64,000 bases of DNA from Hyphomonas adhaerens MHS-3 (GCF_000685235.1 NZ_ARYH01000001.1:1426001-1490000), one strand, 5' to 3'; numbered from the stretch's first letter, positions 48,282-58,445 are shown. The notes: generated from the sequence alone by a model not told the origin. A program made the numbers and translations.

Positions 48282-50468
48282 TTACCAGATGTGGATACGT
48301 TCTTCCGGCGGCAGGTAAAGCGCATCTCCGGGCTGGATATCAAACGCCTCGTACCATTTATCCAGATTGCGGACGACGCCATTGACCCGGTAAACGGGCG
48401 GCGAGTGCGGGTCTGACAGCATCTGCTGCCGGATCGCCTCATCCCGGTATTTCGCTCTCCAGACCTGAGCCCAGGCCATGAAGAAGCGCTGGTCGCCGGT
48501 GAGGCCATCGATGACCGGGGCCTCCTTGCCGTCCAGAGACATCTGGTAGGCCCGGTAGGCGAGGGACAGGCCGCCCAGGTCGCCAATGTTCTCGCCAAGT
48601 GTCAGGCGGCCGTTCACACAGGTTTCCCCATCGTCCAGCGGGCAGTAGGCCGAATACTGTTTGGCCAGCGCATCGCCCAGCTGGCGGAAGGCCGCGAGGT
48701 CTTCTTCCGTCCACCAGTTCGTCAGCACGCCTTCGCCATCATATTTGGCGCCCTGGTCGTCAAACCCATGCCCCATCTCGTGCCCGATGACGCCGCCAAT
48801 GGCGCCATAGTTCACAGCCGGGTCAGCCGAGATATTGAAGAAGGGCGGCTGCAGGATGGCGGCCGGGAACACGATCTCGTTGAAGGACGGGTTGTAGTAG
48901 GCATTGATCGTCTGCGGCGTCATGAACCACCGTGTACGGTCCACGGGCTGGCCAAGATCGGCGAGGTTGTCCTCGATCTGCCACTTCTGGGACGCGATGG
49001 CGTTGTCGAGCGCGGAATTGCCGACGACCAGCGTGTCGTAGGTTTCAAACTCGTCCGGATATCCGATCTTCGGCGTGAACGCGTCGAGCTTTGCCTCCGC
49101 TTTCACCTTCGTGGCCTCGCTCATCCAGCCGAGGTCTTCAAGATTTGCTGCCATGGCCTTGCGCAGATTGGCCACGAGATTGTCCATCGCGGCCTTGTTT
49201 TCCGGCGGGAAGTAGCGCTCGACGAACACTTTGCCGATCGCTTCGCCCAACGTGCCCTGCGTGGCCTGAACCGCGCGCTTCCAGCGTTCGCGCTGTTCCG
49301 GCTGGCCGCGCAGGGCGGTGCCGTAGAACGCAAAGTTTGCGTCGTCGATGTCCTTGGGCAGGACACTGGCGAAGTCGGACAGGAAATGGGCGGTAAGGTA
49401 GGCTTTCCAGGTGTCGAGCGGTGTATCGCTGGCAATCTGGAACATCGCAGGGAAGCCGCCGCCGAGCTTGGTCGCGTCTTCAGCGGAGATGCCTGCAGCC
49501 TGGAGCTCGTCTTCGGTCGGGGGAATTTCTGCGACGAGGAATTCGTTCTCGCCGCCGACACCCATCGTATCCAGGGTGCGGACGAGCGGGAAGTCGCCGG
49601 CCATGGCGACGAGGTCATCCTTGCTCACCTTGTTGTAGGTGATGTCAGGATTGCGTGCGAGGGCACGGTCCCAGTCGGCCTTGGCGATTTCGGTTTCGAG
49701 ATCCAGCACGTTCTGGGCTGCGCCGGCGGCATCTTCGTATCCGGCCTGGTCCAGCATGAAGGTCAGCAGGCCCAGATATTTGGCGCGCAGCTCGACCGAC
49801 TTGTCATCTGTCTTCAGATAATAGTCGCGGTCCGGCAGGCCGAGGCCGCCGATGCGCATCTGGAATATGTTCGTGTCCGGGTCCTTGTCATCTGCGAAGA
49901 CAAAGCCGCTGACGGGCGAGCTGAAGCCCGGAGTGGCGAACAGCACCGCAAGATCGTCCAGCGACTGGACCGCCTTGATCCGGTCGAGATAAGGCTGCGC
50001 CGGTGCAAGGCCGGCTGCATTGATGGCATCCGTATCGAGATAGGCATTGTAGTAGGCGCCGATCTTGCCTTCCGGCGTGTCGATGGCGGGCTGTTCGGCC
50101 GCGAGGTCATCAATGATCTTGAGGACGCGCTGCTCGGATTTTTCAGCTAGGAGATCAAACGAGCCATAACGCGAGCGGTCAGAGGGGATCACGAAGGAAT
50201 CCAGCCACTTGCCGTTGGTCCAGGCATAGAAGTCATTGCCCGGCGTGACGCTCGTGTCCTGTACGCTGAGGTCGATGCCCCAGCTGCCCCAGTAATCCGG
50301 CGCCGAGAGAAGGAGGCCTTCGCTCGTTTCAAACTTGCCGTCCGCATTGGCGATGGGTGGGGTGGTCTCGGTGAGGGCGACCTTGTCGTTCTCAGCGGGC
50401 GCGGACGCCTTTGGCGTGCATCCGGCCAGCAGGGCGATTGCCGCGGTTCCGATAAGAAGATGCTTCAT
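48282..50468 (-). CDS. M13-family zinc metallopeptidase lipoprotein
   Basis: A 728-residue neprilysin/PepO-type peptidase anchored as a lipoprotein (lipobox LLAGC, Cys17). The zinc motif HEMGH lies in GVIGHEMGHGFDDQG, the third ligand in ENIGDLGG, and the substrate-binding NAYYNPSFNEIVFPAAILQPPFF is intact. It trims short peptides in the envelope. Monocistronic with a hairpin behind it. Confidence 0.94.
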   Translation of the reverse strand: MKHLLIGTAAIALLAGCTPKASAPAENDKVALTETTPPIANADGKFETSEGLLLSAPDYWGSWGIDLSVQDTSVTPGNDFYAWTNGKWLDSFVIPSDRSRYGSFDLLAEKSEQRVLKIIDDLAAEQPAIDTPEGKIGAYYNAYLDTDAINAAGLAPAQPYLDRIKAVQSLDDLAVLFATPGFSSPVSGFVFADDKDPDTNIFQMRIGGLGLPDRDYYLKTDDKSVELRAKYLGLLTFMLDQAGYEDAAGAAQNVLDLETEIAKADWDRALARNPDITYNKVSKDDLVAMAGDFPLVRTLDTMGVGGENEFLVAEIPPTEDELQAAGISAEDATKLGGGFPAMFQIASDTPLDTWKAYLTAHFLSDFASVLPKDIDDANFAFYGTALRGQPEQRERWKRAVQATQGTLGEAIGKVFVERYFPPENKAAMDNLVANLRKAMAANLEDLGWMSEATKVKAEAKLDAFTPKIGYPDEFETYDTLVVGNSALDNAIASQKWQIEDNLADLGQPVDRTRWFMTPQTINAYYNPSFNEIVFPAAILQPPFFNISADPAVNYGAIGGVIGHEMGHGFDDQGAKYDGEGVLTNWWTEEDLAAFRQLGDALAKQYSAYCPLDDGETCVNGRLTLGENIGDLGGLSLAYRAYQMSLDGKEAPVIDGLTGDQRFFMAWAQVWRAKYRDEAIRQQMLSDPHSPPVYRVNGVVRNLDKWYEAFDIQPGDALYLPPEERIHIW

Positions 50469-50545
50469 CCTCAGTCTCTCCTTGCTTAAATCCCATGCTC
50501 CCGGCAGCGCGCCGGGAACATGTCTTGTCTCTGGTTGGTATCAGA

Positions 50546-53500
50546 TCATTCAGCCGGTGCCATAGGCGAGCTGCCACTCCCTGTGCTCGTGCCGATCAAC
50601 TCTTCTTCGTCGATCGTGACATGACCGGAATACCCATCGCCGATGTGACGGAAGGGCTGGCCGCCCCAGGTCCAGGCGAAGATTCGCTTGACCTCGGCAC
50701 CGATGACGTAAAGCGCCGGCACCAGGAACAGCGAGATGAAGATCGCGAACCCGACAGCCGAGCCGAGCGCGACCAGCATCGGTTTCAGGAACTGAGCCTG
50801 TACGGAGCGTTGCGACAGCAGGGGCAGAATCCCGACCATGGTTGTCAGCGATGTCAGCAGGATCGGGCGGAAGCGTGACACGCCCGCATCGACCAGGGCC
50901 TGGACAGCCCCTGCGCCTTCTTCCCGGCGTTTGTTGACGTAATCGATCAACACCAGATTGTCGTTGATAACGACGCCCGCGGCGGCCGCGATCCCGAAGA
51001 AGGAGAACAGGGCCATCGGTGTGTCCGAGAACCAGAGGCCGAAGAGGGCGCCCGCATAGGCAAAGGGCAGGGCCATCATCAGCAACAAGGGCTGAGCGTA
51101 GGACCGGAAGGCAATCGCCAGCAGGATGTACATGGCCCCGATCGCGATCAGAGTCAGCCGGCCGATTTCGCTTATGAACTGGTTTTCTTCCTCGAAGCCG
51201 CCGGCTTCACCGCGTTTGATGTCCGGGAAGCGCTTCTGGAAGTCCGGCCAGAAATTCGCCTCCATATCCGCCATGATTTCCCCGCGGCCGCCTTCGCCTT
51301 TGACTTCGGAGAAGACATAGACAGAGCGCATGCGGTCACGCCGCTGGATGCGGTTGATGCCTGGTGCGTAGGAGAAATCCGCCACCTGCGTCACCGGGAT
51401 CTCGCGTCCATCCGGCGTCCGGACCCGGAGCGAACTGAGGCTGTCCAGGTCTTCGCGCGCCGTTTCCGGCAGGCGGACCATAACGCGGACGTCTTCGCCC
51501 TCGCGCGGGAGGCGCTGAACCTCTTCGCCATAATAGGCCTGGCGCAGCTGGCGTGAGACATCGGCCAGCGTGATACCGAGCGTTTCGGCGCCGGGCTTCA
51601 TGGTGATCCGGATCTCGTCAGCCGCCGAGGACAGGTTGTCGCCGATATCATAGGCACCGGAATAGGTTGCCAGCTGTGCCTTCACGACTTCTGCGGCTTC
51701 GCGCAGATGATCGAGGTTCTGGTGGCTGAGGGCAAACCGGATGCCCGTGTCACTGTCATTGAACGTGAAGTCGAAACTGATCTCTTCGGCATCCTGGATC
51801 TCGCCGACATTGGTCCGCAGGATTTCGGCGAGGTCCTTGGAGCGGATCGTGTCGGGACGGTCTTCCGGCGGGGCGAGGCCGACAAAGGCGCGGACGTTCG
51901 TGCCATAGGCAATCACGGACGCATCGCGGATCAGGCCATCCTTGATTTCGGGATGTTCGTCCTTCGACTGTTGTTCGCTTTTCTCGATTCCGGCCTGAAG
52001 CTGGTCGCGCACCTGGACCAGACGGTCATACGGCGTGCCGTCCGGCATTTCGATCTGTACCTGGATCAGGTCCGCCTCGATTTGCGGCATGAACTGGAAC
52101 GGCACGAACTTCATGCTGGACAGGCTGAAGGCCAGGTAGAACAGGCAGAAGAAGAGTGCCGTCGTCGCGTAGCGGTAATGCAGCGCAAATTCGAGCATCG
52201 GCTTGTAGATGTGGTTTGCAAACCAAAGCAGGCTGTCGGCGATCCGGCGCTGGATCTTCATCAACGCCCCGCTGGCACCGTCAAAGTTCTGCTTCTTCAT
52301 GTGCGCAAGGTGTGCCGGAAGGATCAGCATGCACTCGACGATGGAGAAGGTGAGGGCGGCCACGACCACGAATGTGATCTGCTGGGTGAACTGCCGTTCC
52401 GGCCCGCTGAGGAACGCCCAGGGCAGGAAGGCAATGATCGTTGTCAGGACGCCGAAGATGATCGGCTTCAGAACCATCTGGGTGCCAACGATGGCGGCAT
52501 CGAGGCCTTCGCGCCGGCCGCTTTCCACTTCCTTGTGGATGTTTTCCCCCACAACGATGGCATCGTCCACGATCACCCCGATCACCAGCAGCACGGCAAA
52601 GGTCGACAGGATGTTCCACGACACGCCGAGATAAGGCAGGATCAGGATGCCGCCGCCGAACGCCGTCATGATGCCGACCGTCACCCAGAGGGCCACCGTC
52701 GGGCGGAGGAACAGCAACAGCACGATCATCACCAGCACTGCACCCTGCAGCGCAGACGACATGATCAGGTGCATGCGGTCATTGAAGGCCTCGGAATCGT
52801 CCCAGAGGATATCGATCTTCACGCCCTGGGGCAGGATCCCGCTCTTGGGATCGTTGGCCCGCTCGACATAGTCGCGGAAGCCTTTGGTGTATTTCACGAC
52901 ATCCATCTTGTCCGGCGCGGGGATCATGACGAAGGCTGTCGGTTCCCCCCCATAGAGCGCGCTGAACTTGTCGGATACGAACCCGTCGATGACGTCGGCA
53001 ACGTCCTCCACGCGGACTGTGCCTTGCTCGGTCGTCTGACGGATGATGATGTCGTTGAACTGGTCCTTGGTATCGGCCAGCTGGCGGGTTGTGATGGACA
53101 CGTCGCCGGTAGATGACTCGATCCGTCCGCCGGACGAGTTCAGCGAGGATTGCCGGATAGCATTGGCCACGTCGCCGAAGCTGAGGCCGAAGCGGCGCAG
53201 GGATTCCTCGGTGACTTCGATGTTCACCTGCTCGTCCAGCGTGCCCTGCAGTTCAGCAAGTTCGCCGCCGGGCAATTGGGCGATGTCATCGCGCACCCGG
53301 TCTCCGAGACGTTTCAGCTCCCGGCCATCGACCTTGCCGTGCACGGCAAGGCCCATGAACTGGCCGCGCTGTTCCCATCGCCGCACCTGCGGCTGAAAGG
53401 CGGCTTGCGGCAGGTTGTTGATCTGGTCGACGCGGAGTTTCACCTCGTCCAGGAACTGCATCATGTCGATGTCGTTCTGGCCTTCGATATTGACCGAACC

Positions 53501-53767
53501 GAACCCTTCCGAAGAGGTCGACGTGATGCGCTTGATGCCGTCGAGATCGGCCACGGATTCCTCGATCCGCGTGACGATCTGTTCCTCGATGTCCTGCGGC
53601 GACGCGCCTGGCCATGCCATCGAGACGGTCGCGCCATTGAACGTCCCGACCGGGAACATTTCCCGCTCCATTGCGGTGTATCCGAAGATGCCACCAACGA
53701 AGCAGACGATCATGAGAAGGTTCGCCGCAACCGCGTTGCGGGCGAACCAGGCGACGATGCCGTTCAT
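50546..53767 (-). CDS. RND-family efflux permease
   Basis: A 1073-residue inner-membrane proton antiporter of the hydrophobe/amphiphile (HAE1) type with twelve helices and two large periplasmic loops. The TM4 acidic pair is present (VDDAIVVGENIHKE). In TM10 the lysine of AcrB is replaced: the segment reads GVVINDNLVLIDYVNK, a pattern seen in a sub-branch of HAE1 pumps. Its start overlaps the adaptor stop by 4 bases (ATGA). Third gene of an OMF-adaptor-permease operon. Substrates unknown. Confidence 0.93.
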   Translation of the reverse strand: MNGIVAWFARNAVAANLLMIVCFVGGIFGYTAMEREMFPVGTFNGATVSMAWPGASPQDIEEQIVTRIEESVADLDGIKRITSTSSEGFGSVNIEGQNDIDMMQFLDEVKLRVDQINNLPQAAFQPQVRRWEQRGQFMGLAVHGKVDGRELKRLGDRVRDDIAQLPGGELAELQGTLDEQVNIEVTEESLRRFGLSFGDVANAIRQSSLNSSGGRIESSTGDVSITTRQLADTKDQFNDIIIRQTTEQGTVRVEDVADVIDGFVSDKFSALYGGEPTAFVMIPAPDKMDVVKYTKGFRDYVERANDPKSGILPQGVKIDILWDDSEAFNDRMHLIMSSALQGAVLVMIVLLLFLRPTVALWVTVGIMTAFGGGILILPYLGVSWNILSTFAVLLVIGVIVDDAIVVGENIHKEVESGRREGLDAAIVGTQMVLKPIIFGVLTTIIAFLPWAFLSGPERQFTQQITFVVVAALTFSIVECMLILPAHLAHMKKQNFDGASGALMKIQRRIADSLLWFANHIYKPMLEFALHYRYATTALFFCLFYLAFSLSSMKFVPFQFMPQIEADLIQVQIEMPDGTPYDRLVQVRDQLQAGIEKSEQQSKDEHPEIKDGLIRDASVIAYGTNVRAFVGLAPPEDRPDTIRSKDLAEILRTNVGEIQDAEEISFDFTFNDSDTGIRFALSHQNLDHLREAAEVVKAQLATYSGAYDIGDNLSSAADEIRITMKPGAETLGITLADVSRQLRQAYYGEEVQRLPREGEDVRVMVRLPETAREDLDSLSSLRVRTPDGREIPVTQVADFSYAPGINRIQRRDRMRSVYVFSEVKGEGGRGEIMADMEANFWPDFQKRFPDIKRGEAGGFEEENQFISEIGRLTLIAIGAMYILLAIAFRSYAQPLLLMMALPFAYAGALFGLWFSDTPMALFSFFGIAAAAGVVINDNLVLIDYVNKRREEGAGAVQALVDAGVSRFRPILLTSLTTMVGILPLLSQRSVQAQFLKPMLVALGSAVGFAIFISLFLVPALYVIGAEVKRIFAWTWGGQPFRHIGDGYSGHVTIDEEELIGTSTGSGSSPMAPAE

Positions 53768-55035
53768 TCGGTTGCTCCATTCGCGCTGGTCAGGCGCATG
53801 GCTGTTTCCTCTGTCTTGTCTTCGTCCGATGTGTTTTCCACCGGTTCGTAGGTCTTGATGGTGCCGTCGGGCTGACGCTCCATCACAGTGATGTTCATGC
53901 CGTCGAACGCGGCCTGGATCGGGGAGGTGATGGCGAACTCGCCTTCATCGATGCCGGAACGGACATAGGCCCCGTGCGGATCGGAATAGATCAGGTCGAC
54001 GGTGCGGATCGACAGCGTGCCTGTGTCGGCGTTTCCAATGAAGATCTTGTCGCCACCGCGCATGGAGGCGCGAGGCGCGATCAGCACATCGGGGATGGTG
54101 TTGCCTTCGATCACGGCATTCACGAACAGGCCCGGCGCCATGGGGGCACCATTATCGGCACCCTTGCCGTAGGGGTCTTTCAGCTCGGCGATCACATTGA
54201 TCTGGCGGGTCTGGCTGTTCACGGCGGCCGCCGTCCGGACGACTTCGCCGGTCCAGTGCCGTTCGATCCCGCCGACCGTGGCCGTGAAGTCGACTTTCGG
54301 GCCGGGTTCCTGGTCGCTGGCGGCGAAGGCGAGCGGCAGGCCAAGCCGGCCCATTTCCTCATCGTCGAGCGGCAGCGAAACTTCCACCACATCATTGGCG
54401 AAGATGCGCCCGAGTGACTGGCCGGTCGCGACGACCTGGCCGATATCGACATCGCGCTCCCACACCCGGCCGGAGAAGGGGGCGTAGACGGCTGTCCGTT
54501 CGAGCGCCAGTTCGGCGTCTTTCAACTGTGCCTTGGCGGCGTCGAGGGCGGCGCGGGCCTGCGCAAGTTGCGGTTCGCGCCGGGCCAGCGGCGAAACATT
54601 GGTGATGCCGAGGTCCTCAATGTCCTGCTCGGCGAGTTCCGCTTCCGCGATCTCGCGGGTCAGCCCCTGTTCGGCAGACGCCACGCCGGACCGGGCGCGC
54701 ACCACGGCCAGTTCATAGTCGGCGGCTTCGACGCGGACCAGCAACTGGCCTTTCTTGATGAAACCGCCATCGATGAAGTCGGGCGAGACATAGGAAATGC
54801 GGCCGGAAATCTGCGGTGCCACCACGATTTCACGGCGTGGCCGCACTTCGCCCTGTGCTTCGACCGTAATCTGAAGATCGCCGCGGCGGACCTTTTCAGC
54901 AAAAACATTGAGGCCAATCCGGACGTCCTCGGCCTTTTCCGGTTCCGGCTTCAGCTGCTGCAGGACGATGGTTCCGCCGACGCCGAGGGCGGCGACGATG
55001 GCGAGAGGGGCGACGATGGCGATGACACGGGCCAT
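53764..55035 (-). CDS. RND periplasmic adaptor protein
   Basis: A 423-residue membrane-fusion protein with one N-terminal anchor helix (no Cys lipobox), a lipoyl half-domain (VVAPQISGRISYVSPDFIDG), a coiled-coil (residues ~110-180, Ala/Glu-rich), and the second lipoyl piece (TAVYAPFSGRVWERDVDIGQ) with beta-barrel after it. Connects the permease to the outer-membrane channel. Between the two other operon genes. Confidence 0.93.
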   Translation of the reverse strand: MARVIAIVAPLAIVAALGVGGTIVLQQLKPEPEKAEDVRIGLNVFAEKVRRGDLQITVEAQGEVRPRREIVVAPQISGRISYVSPDFIDGGFIKKGQLLVRVEAADYELAVVRARSGVASAEQGLTREIAEAELAEQDIEDLGITNVSPLARREPQLAQARAALDAAKAQLKDAELALERTAVYAPFSGRVWERDVDIGQVVATGQSLGRIFANDVVEVSLPLDDEEMGRLGLPLAFAASDQEPGPKVDFTATVGGIERHWTGEVVRTAAAVNSQTRQINVIAELKDPYGKGADNGAPMAPGLFVNAVIEGNTIPDVLIAPRASMRGGDKIFIGNADTGTLSIRTVDLIYSDPHGAYVRSGIDEGEFAITSPIQAAFDGMNITVMERQPDGTIKTYEPVENTSDEDKTEETAMRLTSANGATE

Positions 55036-55053
55036 GGATGGAACTCCTGGGGC

Positions 55054-56508
55054 TTACTCTGCGGCGGCTTCGGTGGGCGTCGTTTCGGTCGAGGCAGTCC
55101 GGACCGGCAAGCCGCCGCCAAGGGCGATGTTATAGGAAATGCGGTTGGTGGCGCGGCTGGCGCGCACCGAGATCAGCTGGCTTTCAGCGGTCAGGCGCCG
55201 CGTTTGCGCGTCGATCAGGTTGAAGATCGTCAGTGTGCCGCTGGTTGTATATTTACGCAGGGCGAGTTCCTCGGCCCACCGCGCTTCTTCCAGCGCGCGG
55301 GCCTGAGCCTCTTCCTGGTCGGCAAGGTAGCGGTCTGCGGCAACGGCGTTCTCGACTTCGCCCCAGGCAGACAGGGCTGTGCTGGCATAGTTCGCGACCG
55401 CGGCTTCAGCCTGTGCGACAGCGGCATCGCGCTGCGCATCCAGGCGCCCGCCGCGGAAGATCGGTGCGGTCAGGTTGGCGACGAGGCGGGCTGCGATCAG
55501 CTCCGGGTCAAAGGCGTCGGCCAGGTCCGTTTCGTTGGTCGACAGGCTGCCGGTCAGGACGAAGGAGGGGAGCATCGCCAACCGGGCGCTCTCGGCCCGC
55601 ATACCAGCCGCTTCGATGCGGGCTTCGGAGGCGGCAATATCCGGGCGGCGCGACAGCAGCAGGGCAGGGTTGCCTTGCGGCTGCAGCGGGCCAAGGGCCG
55701 GAATTTCCGCCGAGGCGGCAATCTCCGCTGCCGGATAGCGGCCCAGCAGGATTTCGAGGCGCCGGGCGGTCTCGCCGGTAATCTGGCGGCGCGTGGCGAT
55801 CGTGGCTTCGGCATTGGCCAGGGCCGAGCGGGCGGTGCGCACGTCCAGCGCATCCACCAGGCCGCGCTGGAAGCGGCGCTCCGTCAGCAGGCGCACGCGG
55901 TCGCGCGCGTCATAGGTCAGTTGTGCCACGCGTTCCTGGGCCAGTGCCTCGTTCAGGTTGATCCAGGCGATGGCGGTCTGGGCGGCCAGCGACAATTCCG
56001 CGGCGGCGAGATCGGCTTCGGATGCGGCAAAGTCGGCCTCAGCGGCGTTCACGGACGCGCCGATCCGGCCCCACAGGTCCAGCTCCCAGCTCGCGTCGAG
56101 GCCGACACCGTAAAGTTCGCTATCGATCCGGTTGGTGCCGGTTGCCGTTTTGACGCCCGTGGACGAGCCGCCGGCGGACAGGGATGCGCCGAGACTCGGC
56201 CGGCCGGCCGAGCGCGCCGAGCGTGTCGCGGCCTCGGCGGCGCGCATGGTCGCGGCGCGGGACTTCAACGACGGATTGTTCTCCAGCGCCTCCGACACCA
56301 GGGACGTCATGACCGGATCGTCGAATTGGCTCAGCCAGTCGCCTCTGGGCGCCTTTCCGGCGACGCCGCTTGCCTTCCATTCCGCCGGCGCATCGGGGGC
56401 TTGCGCAAAGAAATCAATGCGTTCGCCCGCCATGCGGCCAAGATTTGCCGGAGAAGAGGTGCATGCCGCAAGAAATGCCGTGCCTGCGAAGAGGATTGAT
56501 CGTTTCAT
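55054..56508 (-). CDS. Outer-membrane efflux lipoprotein (NodT/OprM type)
   Basis: A 484-residue channel lipoprotein (lipobox FLAAC, Cys16) with two OEP repeats: SLKSRAATMRAAEAATRSARS and the second starting near residue 290, plus SWELDLWGRIG and NLTAPIFRGGRLDAQRD, signature blocks of NodT-family channels. First gene of the operon; the promoter lies in the ~210-base gap to the divergent kinase gene. Confidence 0.93.
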   Translation of the reverse strand: MKRSILFAGTAFLAACTSSPANLGRMAGERIDFFAQAPDAPAEWKASGVAGKAPRGDWLSQFDDPVMTSLVSEALENNPSLKSRAATMRAAEAATRSARSAGRPSLGASLSAGGSSTGVKTATGTNRIDSELYGVGLDASWELDLWGRIGASVNAAEADFAASEADLAAAELSLAAQTAIAWINLNEALAQERVAQLTYDARDRVRLLTERRFQRGLVDALDVRTARSALANAEATIATRRQITGETARRLEILLGRYPAAEIAASAEIPALGPLQPQGNPALLLSRRPDIAASEARIEAAGMRAESARLAMLPSFVLTGSLSTNETDLADAFDPELIAARLVANLTAPIFRGGRLDAQRDAAVAQAEAAVANYASTALSAWGEVENAVAADRYLADQEEAQARALEEARWAEELALRKYTTSGTLTIFNLIDAQTRRLTAESQLISVRASRATNRISYNIALGGGLPVRTASTETTPTEAAAE

Positions 56509-56576
56509 GCCTACGGCATTGCTCCTGTCTGTATTTGCAGTGCGTTACGCGGGCACTAGTCGATTGTCAACGAGAA

Positions 56577-56594
56577 ATTATCGAATTTCAATAA
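56577..56594. promoter_or_regulatory. Operator-like element before the RND operon
   Basis: ATTATCGAATTTCAATAA reads on the minus strand as TTATTG-N6-CGATAAT-like inverted repeat. It matches the tandem element before the Arg-rich small ORF at 15 of 18 positions, in the same orientation and almost the same distance (69 bases) from the start codon. Confidence 0.5.
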
Positions 56595-56718
56595 CTATAC
56601 GTAACTTAATGTATGACGCAAGGGAGGCTCTGCCTTCACAGGGGGCTTGGCATAATCCCGCTGTCGCGATAGCGCCTGAAACCTACAAGTGTGTGGAAGG
56701 GTCCCGCCGGGAAACCGC

Positions 56719-58116
56719 ATGAGTGAAGCGCTGCTGACTGCCACCCATAAGGGCGCCGAAAAGGGCGTAAGGCGTGCAACAAACTTGCGTGTCCGTGACT
56801 TCGCCGTGCTCATATCGTGCTTCGCGGCGGTGCTTGTCCTGCTTCTGGTCACAGGCTCCATCGGTTTCATCGAAGCCGCCGCCGCCTTGATCGCTGCGGG
56901 CGCCGTGGCCTGGGCCTATTATGTCGGATCGGCAACCGTCCTGCCGGCCTCCGCTGTGACGGACGGAGCGCCGGACAGTATCGTGCCGGGGCCTTCGACG
57001 GCCTCGATCCCGCTGAAGGCCCTGCCGCTGCCGGCGTTTGAAATCGATTTCGACGAACGCATCGTCGCCTTCAACGCCGAAGCGGAGGATATCCTGCGCC
57101 TCGACAACAGGGTGCGCCCGCGCGCATCGACGGTGATCCGGTCGCCGGCGCTCCTCTCCGCGATCGACAAGGCAATTCATACCAAGGTTGACGCGCCGCT
57201 GGCCGTGGATGTCGATGCCGGCCCGAATGAAACCTGGCGCGCGCACGTCTCCCGCCCGCTGGATGCCGGCCGGGTGCTGATCGTGCTGGAAGACCTGACA
57301 CCGCTGCGCCGGGCCGCCCGCGCACGGTCAGACTTCATCGCCAATGCCAGCCATGAATTGCGCACGCCGCTGACCGCCCTGTCGGGATTTATCGAAACGA
57401 TGCGCGGCCCGGCAAAGGATGACCCGGAAAGCTGGGGGCGGTTCCTGGACATCATGGCGGTCGAGTCCGAGCGCATGTCGCGCCTGATTTCAGACCTTCT
57501 GTCATTGTCGCGGATCGAGTCGTCCGAACAGGTGGCCCCGCGGGACCAGGTGGACATGCAGGATGTGATGGCCTCGGGCGCGGCTGCGCTGGAAGGGCTG
57601 GCCGATGAACGCGGCGTCGAGCTCGACGTGTCAGGCATCGACACCCCATTGCCGGTGATCGGCAACCGGGATGAGCTGATCCAGGTCGTCGAGAACCTGA
57701 TTTCCAACGCCATCAAATACTGCCGCAAGGACGGCACGGTGCGGGTCACCTATGGCTTTGCCGCCGATACGGTCGACGCGCGCGCCAGGGCGGGCCAGGC
57801 ATGGGACGACAGCGAGCGCATGACCCTGCTGCAGTCGGTCAACCGGCCGGGTCCGGGCGAGCCGGCGATCTGGGTGAGGGTGGAAGATGAAGGCCCCGGC
57901 ATTGAGCGCCAGCACCTGCCGCGGCTGGGCGAACGCTTCTACCGGACAGATCAGAGCCGTGGCGGCAAGATCACCGGTACCGGTCTGGGGCTTGCCATTG
58001 TGAAACACATCATGGCGCACCACCGCGGCGGCATGGCCGTGGAAACGGTCATGGAGAAGGGGTCTGCCTTTGGGGTCTGGCTGCCGGCGATGCGCCGCAA
58101 GCCCGACGCAGCCTAG
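56719..58116 (+). CDS. phoR: PhoR-like sensor histidine kinase
   Basis: A 465-residue kinase with two membrane helices near residues 30-70, a PAS-like domain (about 95-190), the H-box IANASHELRTPLTALSGF and an ATPase domain (NLISNAIKYC, DEGPGIERQHL, GTGLGLAIVKH). Length and architecture match PhoR, the phosphate-sensing kinase; no phoB or pst genes are in the window, so the role is inferred. The ATG at 56719 is preferred to a GTG at 56689. Divergent from the RND operon. Confidence 0.85.
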   Translation: MSEALLTATHKGAEKGVRRATNLRVRDFAVLISCFAAVLVLLLVTGSIGFIEAAAALIAAGAVAWAYYVGSATVLPASAVTDGAPDSIVPGPSTASIPLKALPLPAFEIDFDERIVAFNAEAEDILRLDNRVRPRASTVIRSPALLSAIDKAIHTKVDAPLAVDVDAGPNETWRAHVSRPLDAGRVLIVLEDLTPLRRAARARSDFIANASHELRTPLTALSGFIETMRGPAKDDPESWGRFLDIMAVESERMSRLISDLLSLSRIESSEQVAPRDQVDMQDVMASGAAALEGLADERGVELDVSGIDTPLPVIGNRDELIQVVENLISNAIKYCRKDGTVRVTYGFAADTVDARARAGQAWDDSERMTLLQSVNRPGPGEPAIWVRVEDEGPGIERQHLPRLGERFYRTDQSRGGKITGTGLGLAIVKHIMAHHRGGMAVETVMEKGSAFGVWLPAMRRKPDAA

Positions 58117-58142
58117 GCCGGCGGCCGGATCAGTCGGCCCCG

Positions 58143-58445
58143 TTAGTCTGCGGTGGCCGACCGGTGATGCGCGTCAAACCAATCGGTCATCAGGTCGCCC
58201 GGCATACGGCCGAGATCCCGGTACCAGGACGGCAGGTTCTGCAGCATTTCCGCCGTATCGCCCCAGCGGCGCAGGTTGACGTCGGCCGCTGCATGAAAGG
58301 CATCGCGCAGGCGGTTTTCGTCCAGCGGTTCGAAGCCGCTCATCCCCGTCAGGCCAGCGAGGCTTTTCTGCATGACCAGCGTGGTTTCGAGTGTGGCGGC
58401 CGCAACAGACAAAGTCGCGCGCCAGGGCATAAGCCAATATTCCAT
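58143..58445 (-). CDS. Hypothetical protein, phasin-like
   Basis: A 100-residue protein without signal peptide. Aromatic-rich N-terminus (MEYWLMPWRATLSVA) and amphipathic Ala/Leu helices resemble short phasins of PHA granules, but this is a weak guess. Start at 58445; an upstream frame is open. Stands alone between phoR-like and copB genes. Confidence 0.55.
   Translation of the reverse strand: MEYWLMPWRATLSVAAATLETTLVMQKSLAGLTGMSGFEPLDENRLRDAFHAAADVNLRRWGDTAEMLQNLPSWYRDLGRMPGDLMTDWFDAHHRSATAD

Noticed and set aside
51707-53116. 469-residue open frame antisense to the RND permease
   Set aside because: Permease motifs are clear on the minus strand; this frame has no homology features.
54568-56499. 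643-residue open frame antisense to adaptor and OMF genes
   Set aside because: Crosses two real genes on the other strand and has repetitive shadow composition.
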